From positions 1-8,756 of the forward strand of contig CAMVOG010000086.1 in assembly GCA_947169005.1 (NCBI GenBank): a stretch of 8,756 bases of DNA, given 5' to 3'. Below the pieces are notes generated by a model. The model saw only the letters and a program-made list of their open reading frames with translations, was not told the origin of the DNA and did not search any database. The stretch comes from an uncultured Clostridia bacterium (GTDB lineage Bacteria > Bacillota > Clostridia > Oscillospirales > Oscillospiraceae). The first letter of the stretch is position 1. Each line of letters begins with the position of its first letter. Position numbers and translations under genes: made by a program. Shown here piece by piece: positions 1-5,351 of the stretch.

Positions 1-59
1 ACGAATCCACCCACAGCATTCTGTTTTTCGCTGCCAGAGTTTTTAGAGATGCCCATTAG
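1..59 (+). CDS. Possible 3' end of a gene cut by the window edge
   Basis: Reading from base 3, the frame is open for 18 codons (ESTHSILFFAARVFRDAH) and stops at TAG 57-59. That stop lies inside the first CATTAGG unit of the 7-nt repeat at 54-85, which is the same arrangement seen at the ends of pckA, ricT and rarA here. The frame from base 1 is also open, to TAG 64-66, so the choice of frame is not secure. The peptide is too short to recognise. It may equally be non-coding. Confidence 0.22.
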   Translation, partial: ESTHSILFFAARVFRDAH

Positions 60-85
60 GCATTAGGGAGTGCTTAGTGATTAGG
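54..85. repeat. Degenerate heptamer tandem repeat (CATTAGG / GTGnTTA)
   Basis: CATTAGG occurs twice in tandem at 54-67, followed by GTGCTTA and GTGATTA at 70-83, also spaced by 7 nt, and a final TTAGG. The array is low in GC compared with the coding regions. TAG occurs repeatedly on the + strand, so all frames are closed here. It is one of a set of arrays of differing sequence and common period in this window. Confidence 0.6.
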
Positions 86-175
86 TAAACGATGATTAAA
101 GCACAGACGCAAATGAAGAGCGTCCTTTCCTCCCGCGCTCTCCTGGAAGTAGACCTTGCCTACGCGACGGAGGGA

Positions 176-204
176 TTGACCGGGGATGCTGAGGCTTTTA
201 TAAT
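176..204 (+). promoter_or_regulatory. SigA-type promoter of the XRE regulator gene
   Basis: TTGACC (176-181) and TATAAT (199-204) are separated by 17 nt, an almost perfect vegetative promoter. The expected start site is near 211, which places it inside the palindrome at 210-223 and leaves a leader of about 50 nt before the ATG at 263. Confidence 0.85.
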
Positions 205-209
205 GGTCC

Positions 210-223
210 CGTAAACGTTTACG
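210..223. promoter_or_regulatory. Perfect 14-bp palindromic operator (LacI/CcpA-like)
   Basis: CGTAAACGTTTACG is a perfect palindrome with a central CG. It sits 5 nt downstream of the -10 box, over the predicted transcription start. The core G-N-AA-N-CG-N-T-N-N-C matches the pattern bound by LacI/GalR-family repressors, including the catabolite-control cre consensus, although the outer WT of a typical cre is missing. Position and symmetry suggest repression of the downstream XRE gene, either by a LacI-family protein or by the XRE protein itself. No binding protein is encoded in the window that can be assigned to it. Confidence 0.6.
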
Positions 224-262
224 AAAGAGCGCGCGGTCAATAACACGGAAAGGAGTGTCATC

Positions 263-952
263 ATGGACACGAAGGAGATCCTGTCGGACAATATCCGTCG
301 CTTTCGGCTCAAACGGGGCCTCACCCAGCGGGAACTGGCGGAGCGGCTCGGCGTATCGGCCAAGACCGTGAGCAAATGGGAGACGGGCAGGGGCGTGCCG
401 GAGCTTCTGCAGCTCCCTGCCCTGTCCGCCGTGCTGGGGGAAACGGCGGACAGGCTGCTGCTGGACCCCGTCCCTCCCCCGCCCCAGGACCGGCGGGACG
501 TATTCGGGCGCATCGAGCTCGTCTACGGACTCAGCCCTGCGCAGGTGGCCCTGGCCGCGGGCGTCACGGAAGCCGAGGCAGAGGGCGCCCTGATGAACGA
601 TCTCTCAGCCGCCCCCGAGGAGAAGCGGCAGAAGCTCGGCATCGTGCTGGCTATGCTCGCGCTGAATATCCCCATGTTCGTGGAAAAAAAGCACATCCTG
701 CTGGTCAATCTCTGGTCCCGGCTGCGGGATGAGGCGGGGCTGAGCCCCGAAACGGTGGAGGCATACGCCGCGCTGCCGCCCGGGAAGCTCTCCGCGTTTT
801 TCGATCAGGGCCGGGACCTGACGCCGCGAGAGGAGGAAAGCCTTTTTGTCGCCCTCTTCGCCCTGGAGCGCGTCTTCTTCGGAAAGGACTGCTTCCCCTT
901 CGCCGTGCCGCATCCGGTAAACCTTCGGCAAGAGCAGAAGGAAAACGTCTGA
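263..952 (+). CDS. XRE-family transcriptional regulator with repeated HTH-like units
   Basis: A 229-residue predicted cytoplasmic DNA-binding protein. Residues about 8-64 form a canonical XRE/Cro-C1 helix-turn-helix: RGLTQRELAERLGV, then the recognition helix SAKTVSKWETG. The rest matches no effector domain I recognise. Two later segments echo the HTH pattern: about 82-134 (YGLSPAQVALAAGVTEAEAE) and about 150-203 (AGLSPETVEAYAALPPGKLS, then a helical LFVALFALERVF). They look like degenerate copies that lost the basic recognition helix and might serve for dimerisation. The start is set by AAAGGAG at 249-255, 7 nt before ATG 263. The gene ends in tandem stops (TGA TAG). It is transcribed alone, from a consensus promoter with a palindromic operator. 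Its targets are unknown. The XRE assignment of the N-terminus is secure; the extra HTH units are inference from pattern. Confidence 0.9.
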   Translation: MDTKEILSDNIRRFRLKRGLTQRELAERLGVSAKTVSKWETGRGVPELLQLPALSAVLGETADRLLLDPVPPPPQDRRDVFGRIELVYGLSPAQVALAAGVTEAEAEGALMNDLSAAPEEKRQKLGIVLAMLALNIPMFVEKKHILLVNLWSRLRDEAGLSPETVEAYAALPPGKLSAFFDQGRDLTPREEESLFVALFALERVFFGKDCFPFAVPHPVNLRQEQKENV

Positions 953-973
953 TAGGGCGTCCCGCTCAAAAAA

Positions 974-1058
974 GCTGTCATTCTGAGCGCAGCGAAGAAT
1001 CTTCATTCCCGGACTACATCCCCGGAAAAGATCCTTCGCATATGCTCAGGATGACAGC
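974..1058. repeat. 85-bp imperfect inverted repeat, REP/MITE-like, possible terminator
   Basis: The left arm 974-1003 starts GCTGTCATTCTGAGC. The right arm 1028-1058, reverse complemented, starts GCTGTCATCCTGAGC. The arms pair over about 30 bp with few mismatches and one bulge, around a 24-nt centre. From memory, TGTCATTCTGAGCG...GCGAAGAATC is a dispersed intergenic repeat in many bacterial genomes; I could not search for it here. It lies 22 nt after the XRE stop. It is preceded by A6 and followed by ATTTTTA, so the transcript would form a very long hairpin followed by a U-rich stretch, and it could terminate XRE transcription. Confidence 0.7.
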
Positions 1059-1064
1059 CTATTT

Positions 1065-1266
1065 TTATCTCTAGTGCGTATCGGGATTACTCAGCAACGC
1101 TCAAAACAATACGCCAACCCGTAGGGGCGCCCTTTGGGCGCCCGCCGGTGGTTCGGTGCAACAACCTCATTTTCAGCGCCTGGCGGCGCTGGCGTCCTGC
1201 GGACGCAGGCGGCCAAAGGCCGCCCCTACGGCGGAGCTGACTAAAGCCGATACGCGGATTATCTCT
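1065..1266. mobile_element. MITE-like element (1073-1258) with 8-bp flanking direct repeats
   Basis: Two 20-nt arms, 1076-1095 (starts GCGTATCGG) and 1236-1255 (ends CCGATACGC), are inverted copies of each other with 17 of 20 matches. The interior holds two hairpins of the GTAGGGGCG type in opposite orientation (1119-1143 and 1208-1231) and no credible coding frame. TTATCTCT occurs directly on both sides, at 1065-1072 and 1259-1266, as expected of a target-site duplication. Removing the element joins TTTTTATCTCT to TATCCCTTATC, a 22-nt string that matches 20 of 22 positions of the intact array after ricT (2915-2936). This suggests insertion into a heptamer array. No transposase is present, and the family is not identified. 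Confidence 0.5.
1119..1231. repeat. Pair of oppositely oriented GTAGGGGCG hairpin repeats
   Basis: CCGTAGGGGCG (1119-1129) and CGCCCCTACGG (1221-1231) are perfect 11-nt inverted copies. Each carries its own GC-rich hairpin: GGGCGCCC-TTT-GGGCGCCC at 1125-1143, and GGCGGCC-AAA-GGCCGCC at 1208-1224. A third family member lies at 8443-8465. The bases between them (about 1144-1207) contain nothing I can assign. The hairpins could also affect transcripts running out of pckA on the minus strand. Confidence 0.6.
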
Positions 1267-1302
1267 TATCCCTTATCTTTTATCCCTTATCTTTTATCTT
1301 CA
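1261..1302. repeat. Heptamer tandem repeat ATCTTTT, six units, at the pckA stop
   Basis: Exactly six 7-nt units: atctctt, atccctt, atctttt, atccctt, atctttt, atcttca. On the minus strand they read (GATAAAA)n and put TAA in all three frames. The last three bases are the pckA stop codon (TGA on the minus strand, 1300-1302), so the array begins at the end of the gene. The part at 1062-1072 looks like the same array continued beyond the inserted element. Confidence 0.8.
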
Positions 1303-2865
1303 CGCCTTCGGTCCCGCGGCGACGACCTCGGGGCTCATGTGGGTGTACTTTTTGAAATTCTCGGTAAAGCTCCTGGCCAGCTTTTTGCAGCTCGCCTCGT
1401 AGGCGGCCTTGTCCTCCCAGGTGTTGGCGGGGATCAGCAGCTCGGCGGGGACGCCCTCCACGCTGGTGGGCACCGCGACGCCGAAGGTGGGATCGGTGAC
1501 GAATTCCGACTTCTCGATCTCGCCGGTGAGGGCCGCCGTGACCATGGCGCGGGTGTAGCTGAGCTTCATGCGCTTGCCGGTGCCGTTCCAGCCCGTGTTG
1601 ATGAGGTAGACCTTCGCGCCGGACTTTTCCACCTTTTCCGCCAGCATCCTGGCGTAAACGGAGGGGTCCAGGGGCAGGAAGGGCTCGCCGAAGCAGGTGG
1701 AGAAGGTGGGCACGGGCTCGGTGATGCCGATCTCGGTGCCCGCCACCTTGGAGGTGAAGCCGGAGACGAAGTAATACATGGCCTGGTTGGCGTTCAGCCG
1801 GGAGATGGGGGGCAGCACGCCGTAGGCGTCCGCCGTGAGGAAGATGACGGTCTTGGGTACGCTGCTGCTCATGCCGGAAAGCTCGGCGTTGGGGATGTAG
1901 TCGATGGGATAGCCCACGCGGGTGTTGACGGCCAGGGAGTCGTCGTCAAAGTCCAGGGCGCGGGTCTCCGGGTCCATGACCACGTTTTCCACCAGGGCGC
2001 CGAAGCGGATGGCGTTGTAGATCTCGGGCTCTCCCTCGGGGCTGAGGTTGATGCACTTGGCGTAGCAGCCGCCCTCGAAGTTGAAAACGGAGTCGTCCGC
2101 CCAGCCGTGCTCGTCGTCACCGATCAGCTTGCGGTTGGGGTCCGCGGAAAGGGTGGTCTTGCCCGTGCCGGAGAGGCCGAAGAAGACGGCGGCGTCCCCG
2201 TCCTTGCCGATGTTGGCGGAGCAGTGCATGGGGAAGACGCCCACCTTGGGCAGCTCGTAGTTCATCACGGAGAAGACGGACTTCTTGATCTCCCCGGCAT
2301 AGCCCGTGCCGCAGATGACCACGAGCTTTTCCTCATAGTTCACCAGGATCGCGGCCTCGGAGCGGGTGCCGTCGATTTCCGGGACGCACTTGAAGCCGGG
2401 GGCGGCGATGATGGTGTAATCCGCCTCGAAGGCCGCAAGCTGCTCCGCCGTGGGGCGGCGCAGAAGCTGATGGATGAAAAGATTCTGGCTCGCCAGCTCG
2501 TTGACGATGCGAAAGGCGCGGGTGTACTTGGGGTCCGCCCCGGCAAAGCCGTCGAAAAGGAAGATCTCGCGGTTCTGCAGATAGGCCAGCACCTTGCCGA
2601 GAATGGCGTCGAAGCGGGCCTTGTCGATGGGCCGGTTCACGTCGCCCCAGGCGATTTCGTCATGGACGGCGGGGGTGTCCACGATGAACTTGTCGTTGGC
2701 GCTGCGGCCCGGGTACGTCCCGGTCTTCACCACCAGGGCGCCGGTGTCGGACAGAGCGCCCTCGCCGCGGCGCAGGGCGTGCTCGGTGAGCTGGGCGGGG
2801 GTCAGGTTGCGGTAGACGCAGGCCGCGTTGCCGAGGCCGAGCTTTTCCAGTCCGTAGGTTTCCAT
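1300..2865 (-). CDS. pckA: Phosphoenolpyruvate carboxykinase (ATP)
   Basis: Cytoplasmic enzyme of gluconeogenesis and anaplerosis: oxaloacetate + ATP gives PEP + CO2 + ADP, running in reverse in many fermentative anaerobes. The protein has 521 residues, normal for the ATP-dependent family. Visible motifs are the substrate-site RSANDKF (54-60), YAGEIKKS (189-196), FPMHCSAN (211-218), the P-loop GLSGTGKTT (230-238), the metal-binding IGDDEHGW (248-255), TSKVAGTE (371-378) and NTGW (423-426). All the catalytic blocks I know are intact. The start is METYGLEKLG at 2865, because GGAGG lies 5 nt upstream; an in-frame ATG at 2877 overlaps that ribosome site and an earlier one at 2907 lacks one. The ricT stop is 71 nt upstream on the same strand. 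I see no convincing promoter in the gap, so read-through from holB-ricT is possible. Confidence 0.97.
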   Translation of the reverse strand: METYGLEKLGLGNAACVYRNLTPAQLTEHALRRGEGALSDTGALVVKTGTYPGRSANDKFIVDTPAVHDEIAWGDVNRPIDKARFDAILGKVLAYLQNREIFLFDGFAGADPKYTRAFRIVNELASQNLFIHQLLRRPTAEQLAAFEADYTIIAAPGFKCVPEIDGTRSEAAILVNYEEKLVVICGTGYAGEIKKSVFSVMNYELPKVGVFPMHCSANIGKDGDAAVFFGLSGTGKTTLSADPNRKLIGDDEHGWADDSVFNFEGGCYAKCINLSPEGEPEIYNAIRFGALVENVVMDPETRALDFDDDSLAVNTRVGYPIDYIPNAELSGMSSSVPKTVIFLTADAYGVLPPISRLNANQAMYYFVSGFTSKVAGTEIGITEPVPTFSTCFGEPFLPLDPSVYARMLAEKVEKSGAKVYLINTGWNGTGKRMKLSYTRAMVTAALTGEIEKSEFVTDPTFGVAVPTSVEGVPAELLIPANTWEDKAAYEASCKKLARSFTENFKKYTHMSPEVVAAGPKA

Positions 2866-2880
2866 ATGGTCCTCCATTCC

Positions 2881-2896
2881 GCCCGGCTTCCCGGGC
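2881..2896 (-). other. Leader hairpin just upstream of the pckA ribosome site
   Basis: On the minus strand GCCCGG-GAAG-CCGGGC forms a 6-bp GC-rich stem with a tetraloop, about 10 nt before the Shine-Dalgarno sequence of pckA. There is no U-run after it, so it is not a terminator. It might stabilise or modulate the leader. A 12-bp palindrome, AAAGAATTCTTT (2906-2917), lies just upstream of it on the transcript. Confidence 0.35.
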
Positions 2897-2914
2897 CGTA
2901 TAGTCAAAGAATTC

Positions 2915-2940
2915 TTTTTATCTCTTATTACTTATCTTAT
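2915..2940. repeat. Heptamer tandem repeat ATCTnTT, three units, over the ricT stop
   Basis: Three 7-nt units: atctctt, attactt, atcttat (2920-2940), preceded by a T-run. The ricT stop codon (TAA on the minus strand, 2937-2939) lies inside the last unit. The sequence closely matches the pckA-side array once the inserted element there is removed. Confidence 0.65.
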
Positions 2941-4340
2941 TCTTTCGCTCCCTCGCCGTTTCCGCCTTCCTTGTGATACCGGCGGCGGGGACGGTGGCTC
3001 CTGGGCTGGCCTCCGGCGGCGGCGACGGCCTCCGCCACGGCGTCTGCCCTGGCGCGGGCCTTCTCGTCATTAGTCTGCGGAAGCTCGGGCTTCGGGCCGT
3101 GCTCGCCCCGGTGGTTCCGGTTCCGACGGCGGCTGCCGCCTTCCTTCTTCTGCTGCTCGCCGCCCTGCTCCTTCTTCCGCTCCTGGGTCTGGGCGGGCTT
3201 GTCCTGGGGCTTGGGCTTATGCCGCTGCTCCTGCTTGGGCTTGTCCTGCCTGGGCTTGTCCTGAGCGGGCTTGTCGGCGGCCTTTTCCGGCTGCTTCGGC
3301 TTCTCTTGCTGCTTGGGCGCGGCGGCCTCGGCCTGCTGGCCGCCCTTGCCCTTGTGGCGGCGATTGCGGCGGCGGCGATTGGTCGGCTCTGCTTTCTCCT
3401 CCTCGGTCTCGTTGCGCAGGGTGTCGCCGGGGCCGTAGCTGCTGTCGATCCGGTAGCCGCCGAAGGGGAAGCGCTCCTCCTCCGGCTCCGGGATGGGCTC
3501 CTCGGGGGGCTCGGGCTCCTTGTAAACGCCGCCGATGGTGTAACCCAGCTCCCGCAGGGGATACTGCCGCACGTCGTTGACGCTCTGGTCCGCCAGCTTC
3601 ACCTTCACCCGGCCCCGCAGCAGATTCACCTCGGTGATGTTGCCGGGGCCCTCGGGGGTGTCCACGGGGGCGTCCACCTTCGGGGTGGTTTTGATGAGAT
3701 GCTCGTAGGCCTCCTGCTCATATTTCAGGCAGCACATGAGCCGCCCACAGGTGCCGGAGATCTTGGTGGGATTCAGGGAGAGGGACTGGGTCTTGGCCAT
3801 TTTGATGGACACGGGCTGAAAATTTTCCAGAAAGCTGGAGCAGCAGAAGGGCCGCCCGCAGATGCCGAGGCCGCCCACCAGCTTGGCGCTGTCCCGCACG
3901 CCGATCTGCCGCAGCTCGATGCGGGTGCGCAGCACGCCGGCCAGGTCCTTCACCAGCTCGCGGAAGTCCACCCGTCCCTCGCTGGTGAAGAAGAACAGGA
4001 CCTTGTTCCCGTCGAAGCTGTACTCCACGTCCACCAGCTTCATGTCCAGCTTTCGGGCCGCGATCTTCCGCTCGCAGAGCTCGAAGGCCATCTTTTCCTT
4101 TTCCCGGTTGCGGCGGAGGGTCTCCTCGTCCGCCTCAGTGGCGATGCGCAGCACGGGGCGCAGGGGCTGCACCACGGCCGTGTCCTCCACAAAGTGCGCC
4201 GCGCGCACGCACTGGCCCAGCTCGGGGCCCTTCGCCGTCTCGACGATCACGTCGTCCCCGGCGCGCGGAGCGTTCCCGGCGGGGTCAAAGTAATAGGCCT
4301 TGCCCTTGCCGCGAAAACGCACGTTGATCACTTCAGGCAT
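2937..4340 (-). CDS. ricT: PSP1-domain protein RicT (YaaT) with a long basic C-terminal tail
   Basis: In Bacillus subtilis RicT works with RicA (YmcA) and RicF (YlbF) in an iron-sulphur complex that interacts with RNase Y in mRNA processing and promotes sporulation, competence and biofilm formation. The PSP1 core covers about residues 60-147. It is followed by two cysteine motifs, GICGRPFCC (159-167; Cys161, 166, 167) and CGRLMCC (198-204; Cys198, 203, 204), consistent with cluster ligands. The protein has 467 residues, against roughly 275 in Bacillus. The extra 200 residues (268-467) are low-complexity, rich in K, R, Q, P and E, with DKPxQ pentapeptides near 360-370 and three arginine patches (about 322-329, 404-410, 451-454). 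They are probably disordered and perhaps RNA-binding. The start at 4340 follows GAGGAG with correct spacing; the in-frame extension upstream lies inside holB and is a shadow. It begins 19 nt after the holB stop, a conserved gene pair. Confidence 0.93.
   Translation of the reverse strand: MPEVINVRFRGKGKAYYFDPAGNAPRAGDDVIVETAKGPELGQCVRAAHFVEDTAVVQPLRPVLRIATEADEETLRRNREKEKMAFELCERKIAARKLDMKLVDVEYSFDGNKVLFFFTSEGRVDFRELVKDLAGVLRTRIELRQIGVRDSAKLVGGLGICGRPFCCSSFLENFQPVSIKMAKTQSLSLNPTKISGTCGRLMCCLKYEQEAYEHLIKTTPKVDAPVDTPEGPGNITEVNLLRGRVKVKLADQSVNDVRQYPLRELGYTIGGVYKEPEPPEEPIPEPEEERFPFGGYRIDSSYGPGDTLRNETEEEKAEPTNRRRRNRRHKGKGGQQAEAAAPKQQEKPKQPEKAADKPAQDKPRQDKPKQEQRHKPKPQDKPAQTQERKKEQGGEQQKKEGGSRRRNRNHRGEHGPKPELPQTNDEKARARADAVAEAVAAAGGQPRSHRPRRRYHKEGGNGEGAKE
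3195..3275 (-). repeat. Internal 15-nt repeats coding DKPxQ pentapeptides in ricT
   Basis: On the + strand GGGCTTGTCCTG occurs at 3195-3206, 3237-3248 and 3252-3263, with a shorter copy at 3267-3275. The last three are spaced exactly 15 nt. In the protein they give consecutive QDKPx pentapeptides. The regular spacing points to slippage or unequal exchange as the source of tail length. Confidence 0.7.
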
Positions 4341-4359
4341 ATGTCTCCTCGTTTCTTGC

Positions 4360-5175
4360 TCAGGATTGCTCCAAAAGTCGGTTGAGCCCCACGGCCAGCG
4401 CTCCGGCCATGTGCCCCGCGCCGGTGTTGTTGCTCCGGCGGCGCTGTAATTGTTTTTTCGTCTCGTCCAGGGCGGCGAAGAGCCGCTTCTGCTCCCCGGG
4501 GGCCACGCCCTCCCGCAGCCTTTGGGCGATGAGGACGGAGAGGGCCTCCAGCACGCCGTCCAGCTCCTCCCGCTCCAGCTTGGCTTTTTCCAGCTGCCAG
4601 GCGGCCAGGGCCACGTCCGCGGGGGCGCCCCGCCGGAAGGAATCAAAGAGGGCCAGGGCGTATTTGTCCGCGTCCCCCAGCTCCTCGTCCCCCTCCGCGT
4701 AAAGCTCCGTGCAGCGGGAGCGCACCGTGTCCAGCAGGGCGGCGGCGTTCTCCGCGGCCAGGATGAAGACGGAGCGGGCCGGGGGCTCCTCCAGCAGCTT
4801 GAGCATGGCGTTCTGGGCCTGCACGTTCATTTCATCCGCCGCCGGGATGTAATAGACCTTCCGTGCGGCCTCGTTGGGCATGATATAGGCGTCCCGGGCC
4901 AGCTCACGGGCCTGGTCAACCACATAGGAGGCCCGGTCCGGCAGCTTTTCCACGCGGATCAGATCCGGGTGGATGCCCTTGGCGAGCTTCACGCAATGGG
5001 AACAGGCGCCGCAGGGGGGCTCGGCTCCGCCGCAGAGCAGGGCGGCGGCGAGAAAGCCCGCCAGCTCCTCCCGTCCGCCGGGGCTGCCGCCCAGGATCAG
5101 CCAGGCGTGGGACAGCTTCCCCGTCCGCGCCTGGGCCCGGATGGCCCGCTTCTGTTTCCCGTTGCGCTCGTTCAT
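4360..5175 (-). CDS. holB: DNA polymerase III delta' subunit
   Basis: Clamp-loader subunit (AAA+ fold) that helps load the beta sliding clamp at the replication fork. It has 271 residues, shorter than the roughly 330 of Escherichia coli or Bacillus, mostly at the C-terminal collar domain. Visible features are LSHAW (21-25), a degenerate P-loop GGSPGGRE (29-36) lacking the Lys-Thr needed to bind ATP (usual for delta'), a zinc module with Cys48, 55, 58 and 61, the conserved stretch ADEMNVQAQNAMLKLLEEPP (113-132), and the SRC motif (153-155) carrying the arginine finger. The start at 5175 follows GGGGAG by 7 nt. It is first in the operon with ricT, from the promoter at 5222-5250, and divergent from rarA. 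Confidence 0.94.
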   Translation of the reverse strand: MNERNGKQKRAIRAQARTGKLSHAWLILGGSPGGREELAGFLAAALLCGGAEPPCGACSHCVKLAKGIHPDLIRVEKLPDRASYVVDQARELARDAYIMPNEAARKVYYIPAADEMNVQAQNAMLKLLEEPPARSVFILAAENAAALLDTVRSRCTELYAEGDEELGDADKYALALFDSFRRGAPADVALAAWQLEKAKLEREELDGVLEALSVLIAQRLREGVAPGEQKRLFAALDETKKQLQRRRSNNTGAGHMAGALAVGLNRLLEQS

Positions 5176-5213
5176 TTCATCGCTCCCCGCCCGGCTGGGC
5201 CTAAAAACCCACT

Positions 5214-5244
5214 TTCAATCCATTCTAACACAAGATGGATTGAA
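5214..5244. promoter_or_regulatory. Perfect 10-bp inverted repeat overlapping the holB promoter
   Basis: TTCAATCCAT (5214-5223) and ATGGATTGAA (5235-5244) are perfect inverted copies around an 11-nt centre. The arms start 21 bp apart, two helical turns, so a dimer could bind both on one face. One arm fills the spacer of the holB promoter and the other overlaps the edge of the -10 box and the start site. This is the geometry of a repressor operator. There is no U-run, so a terminator is unlikely. I do not recognise the half-site. Confidence 0.6.
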
Positions 5245-5250
5245 TGGCAA
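5222..5250 (-). promoter_or_regulatory. SigA-type promoter of holB-ricT
   Basis: On the minus strand TTGCCA (5250-5245) and TAGAAT (5227-5222) are 17 nt apart. The predicted start near 5215 leaves a leader of about 40 nt before the holB ATG. Its -35 box lies 43 bp from the -35 box of the divergent rarA promoter. Confidence 0.8.
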
Positions 5251-5293
5251 GGGAAAAGAATGGGCAACGGGCAGAAAGCGTCTGAATTTGTGC

Positions 5294-5322
5294 TTGTCAA
5301 GGGACGGAAAGGCGGGTATAAT
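5294..5322 (+). promoter_or_regulatory. SigA-type promoter of rarA
   Basis: TTGTCA (5294-5299) and a perfect TATAAT (5317-5322) are separated by 17 nt. The start should fall near 5329, giving a short leader that contains the ribosome site GGAGGGAGG (5336-5344). Confidence 0.88.
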
Positions 5323-5351
5323 AGGATATCAGCTTGGAGGGAGGCATAGCC

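Noticed and set aside
1..57. Minus-strand gene start (MGISKNSGSEKQ) running off the left edge
   Set aside because: There is no ribosome site before that ATG, only the heptamer repeat, so I could not support it.
2879..2907. Promoter for pckA starting with TTGACT (minus strand, 2907-2902)
   Set aside because: The -10 position 17 nt downstream reads GGGCGG, and other pairings match poorly, so I do not call a pckA promoter.
1156..2976. 606-codon open frame on the + strand opposite pckA
   Set aside because: It is a high-GC shadow of pckA: composition is dominated by Gly, Ala, Val and His, no ribosome site precedes it, and pckA on the other strand has every catalytic motif. It stays open through the repeats because ATCTTTT has no stop on that strand.
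2973..4385. 470-codon + strand frame opposite ricT
   Set aside because: Leu/Gly/Ala-rich shadow. The apparent hydrophobic stretches come from reading the Lys/Gln/Glu codons of the ricT tail in reverse and are not membrane segments.
4341..4646. N-terminal extension of ricT by 102 codons
   Set aside because: It runs through holB in another frame, has Trp/Pro/Ser-rich composition, and the ATG at 4340 has a good ribosome site and begins the known family sequence.
5214..5244. Inverted repeat between holB and rarA as a terminator
   Set aside because: The two genes diverge, so no transcript should end here; the stem is AT-rich and there is no U-run.
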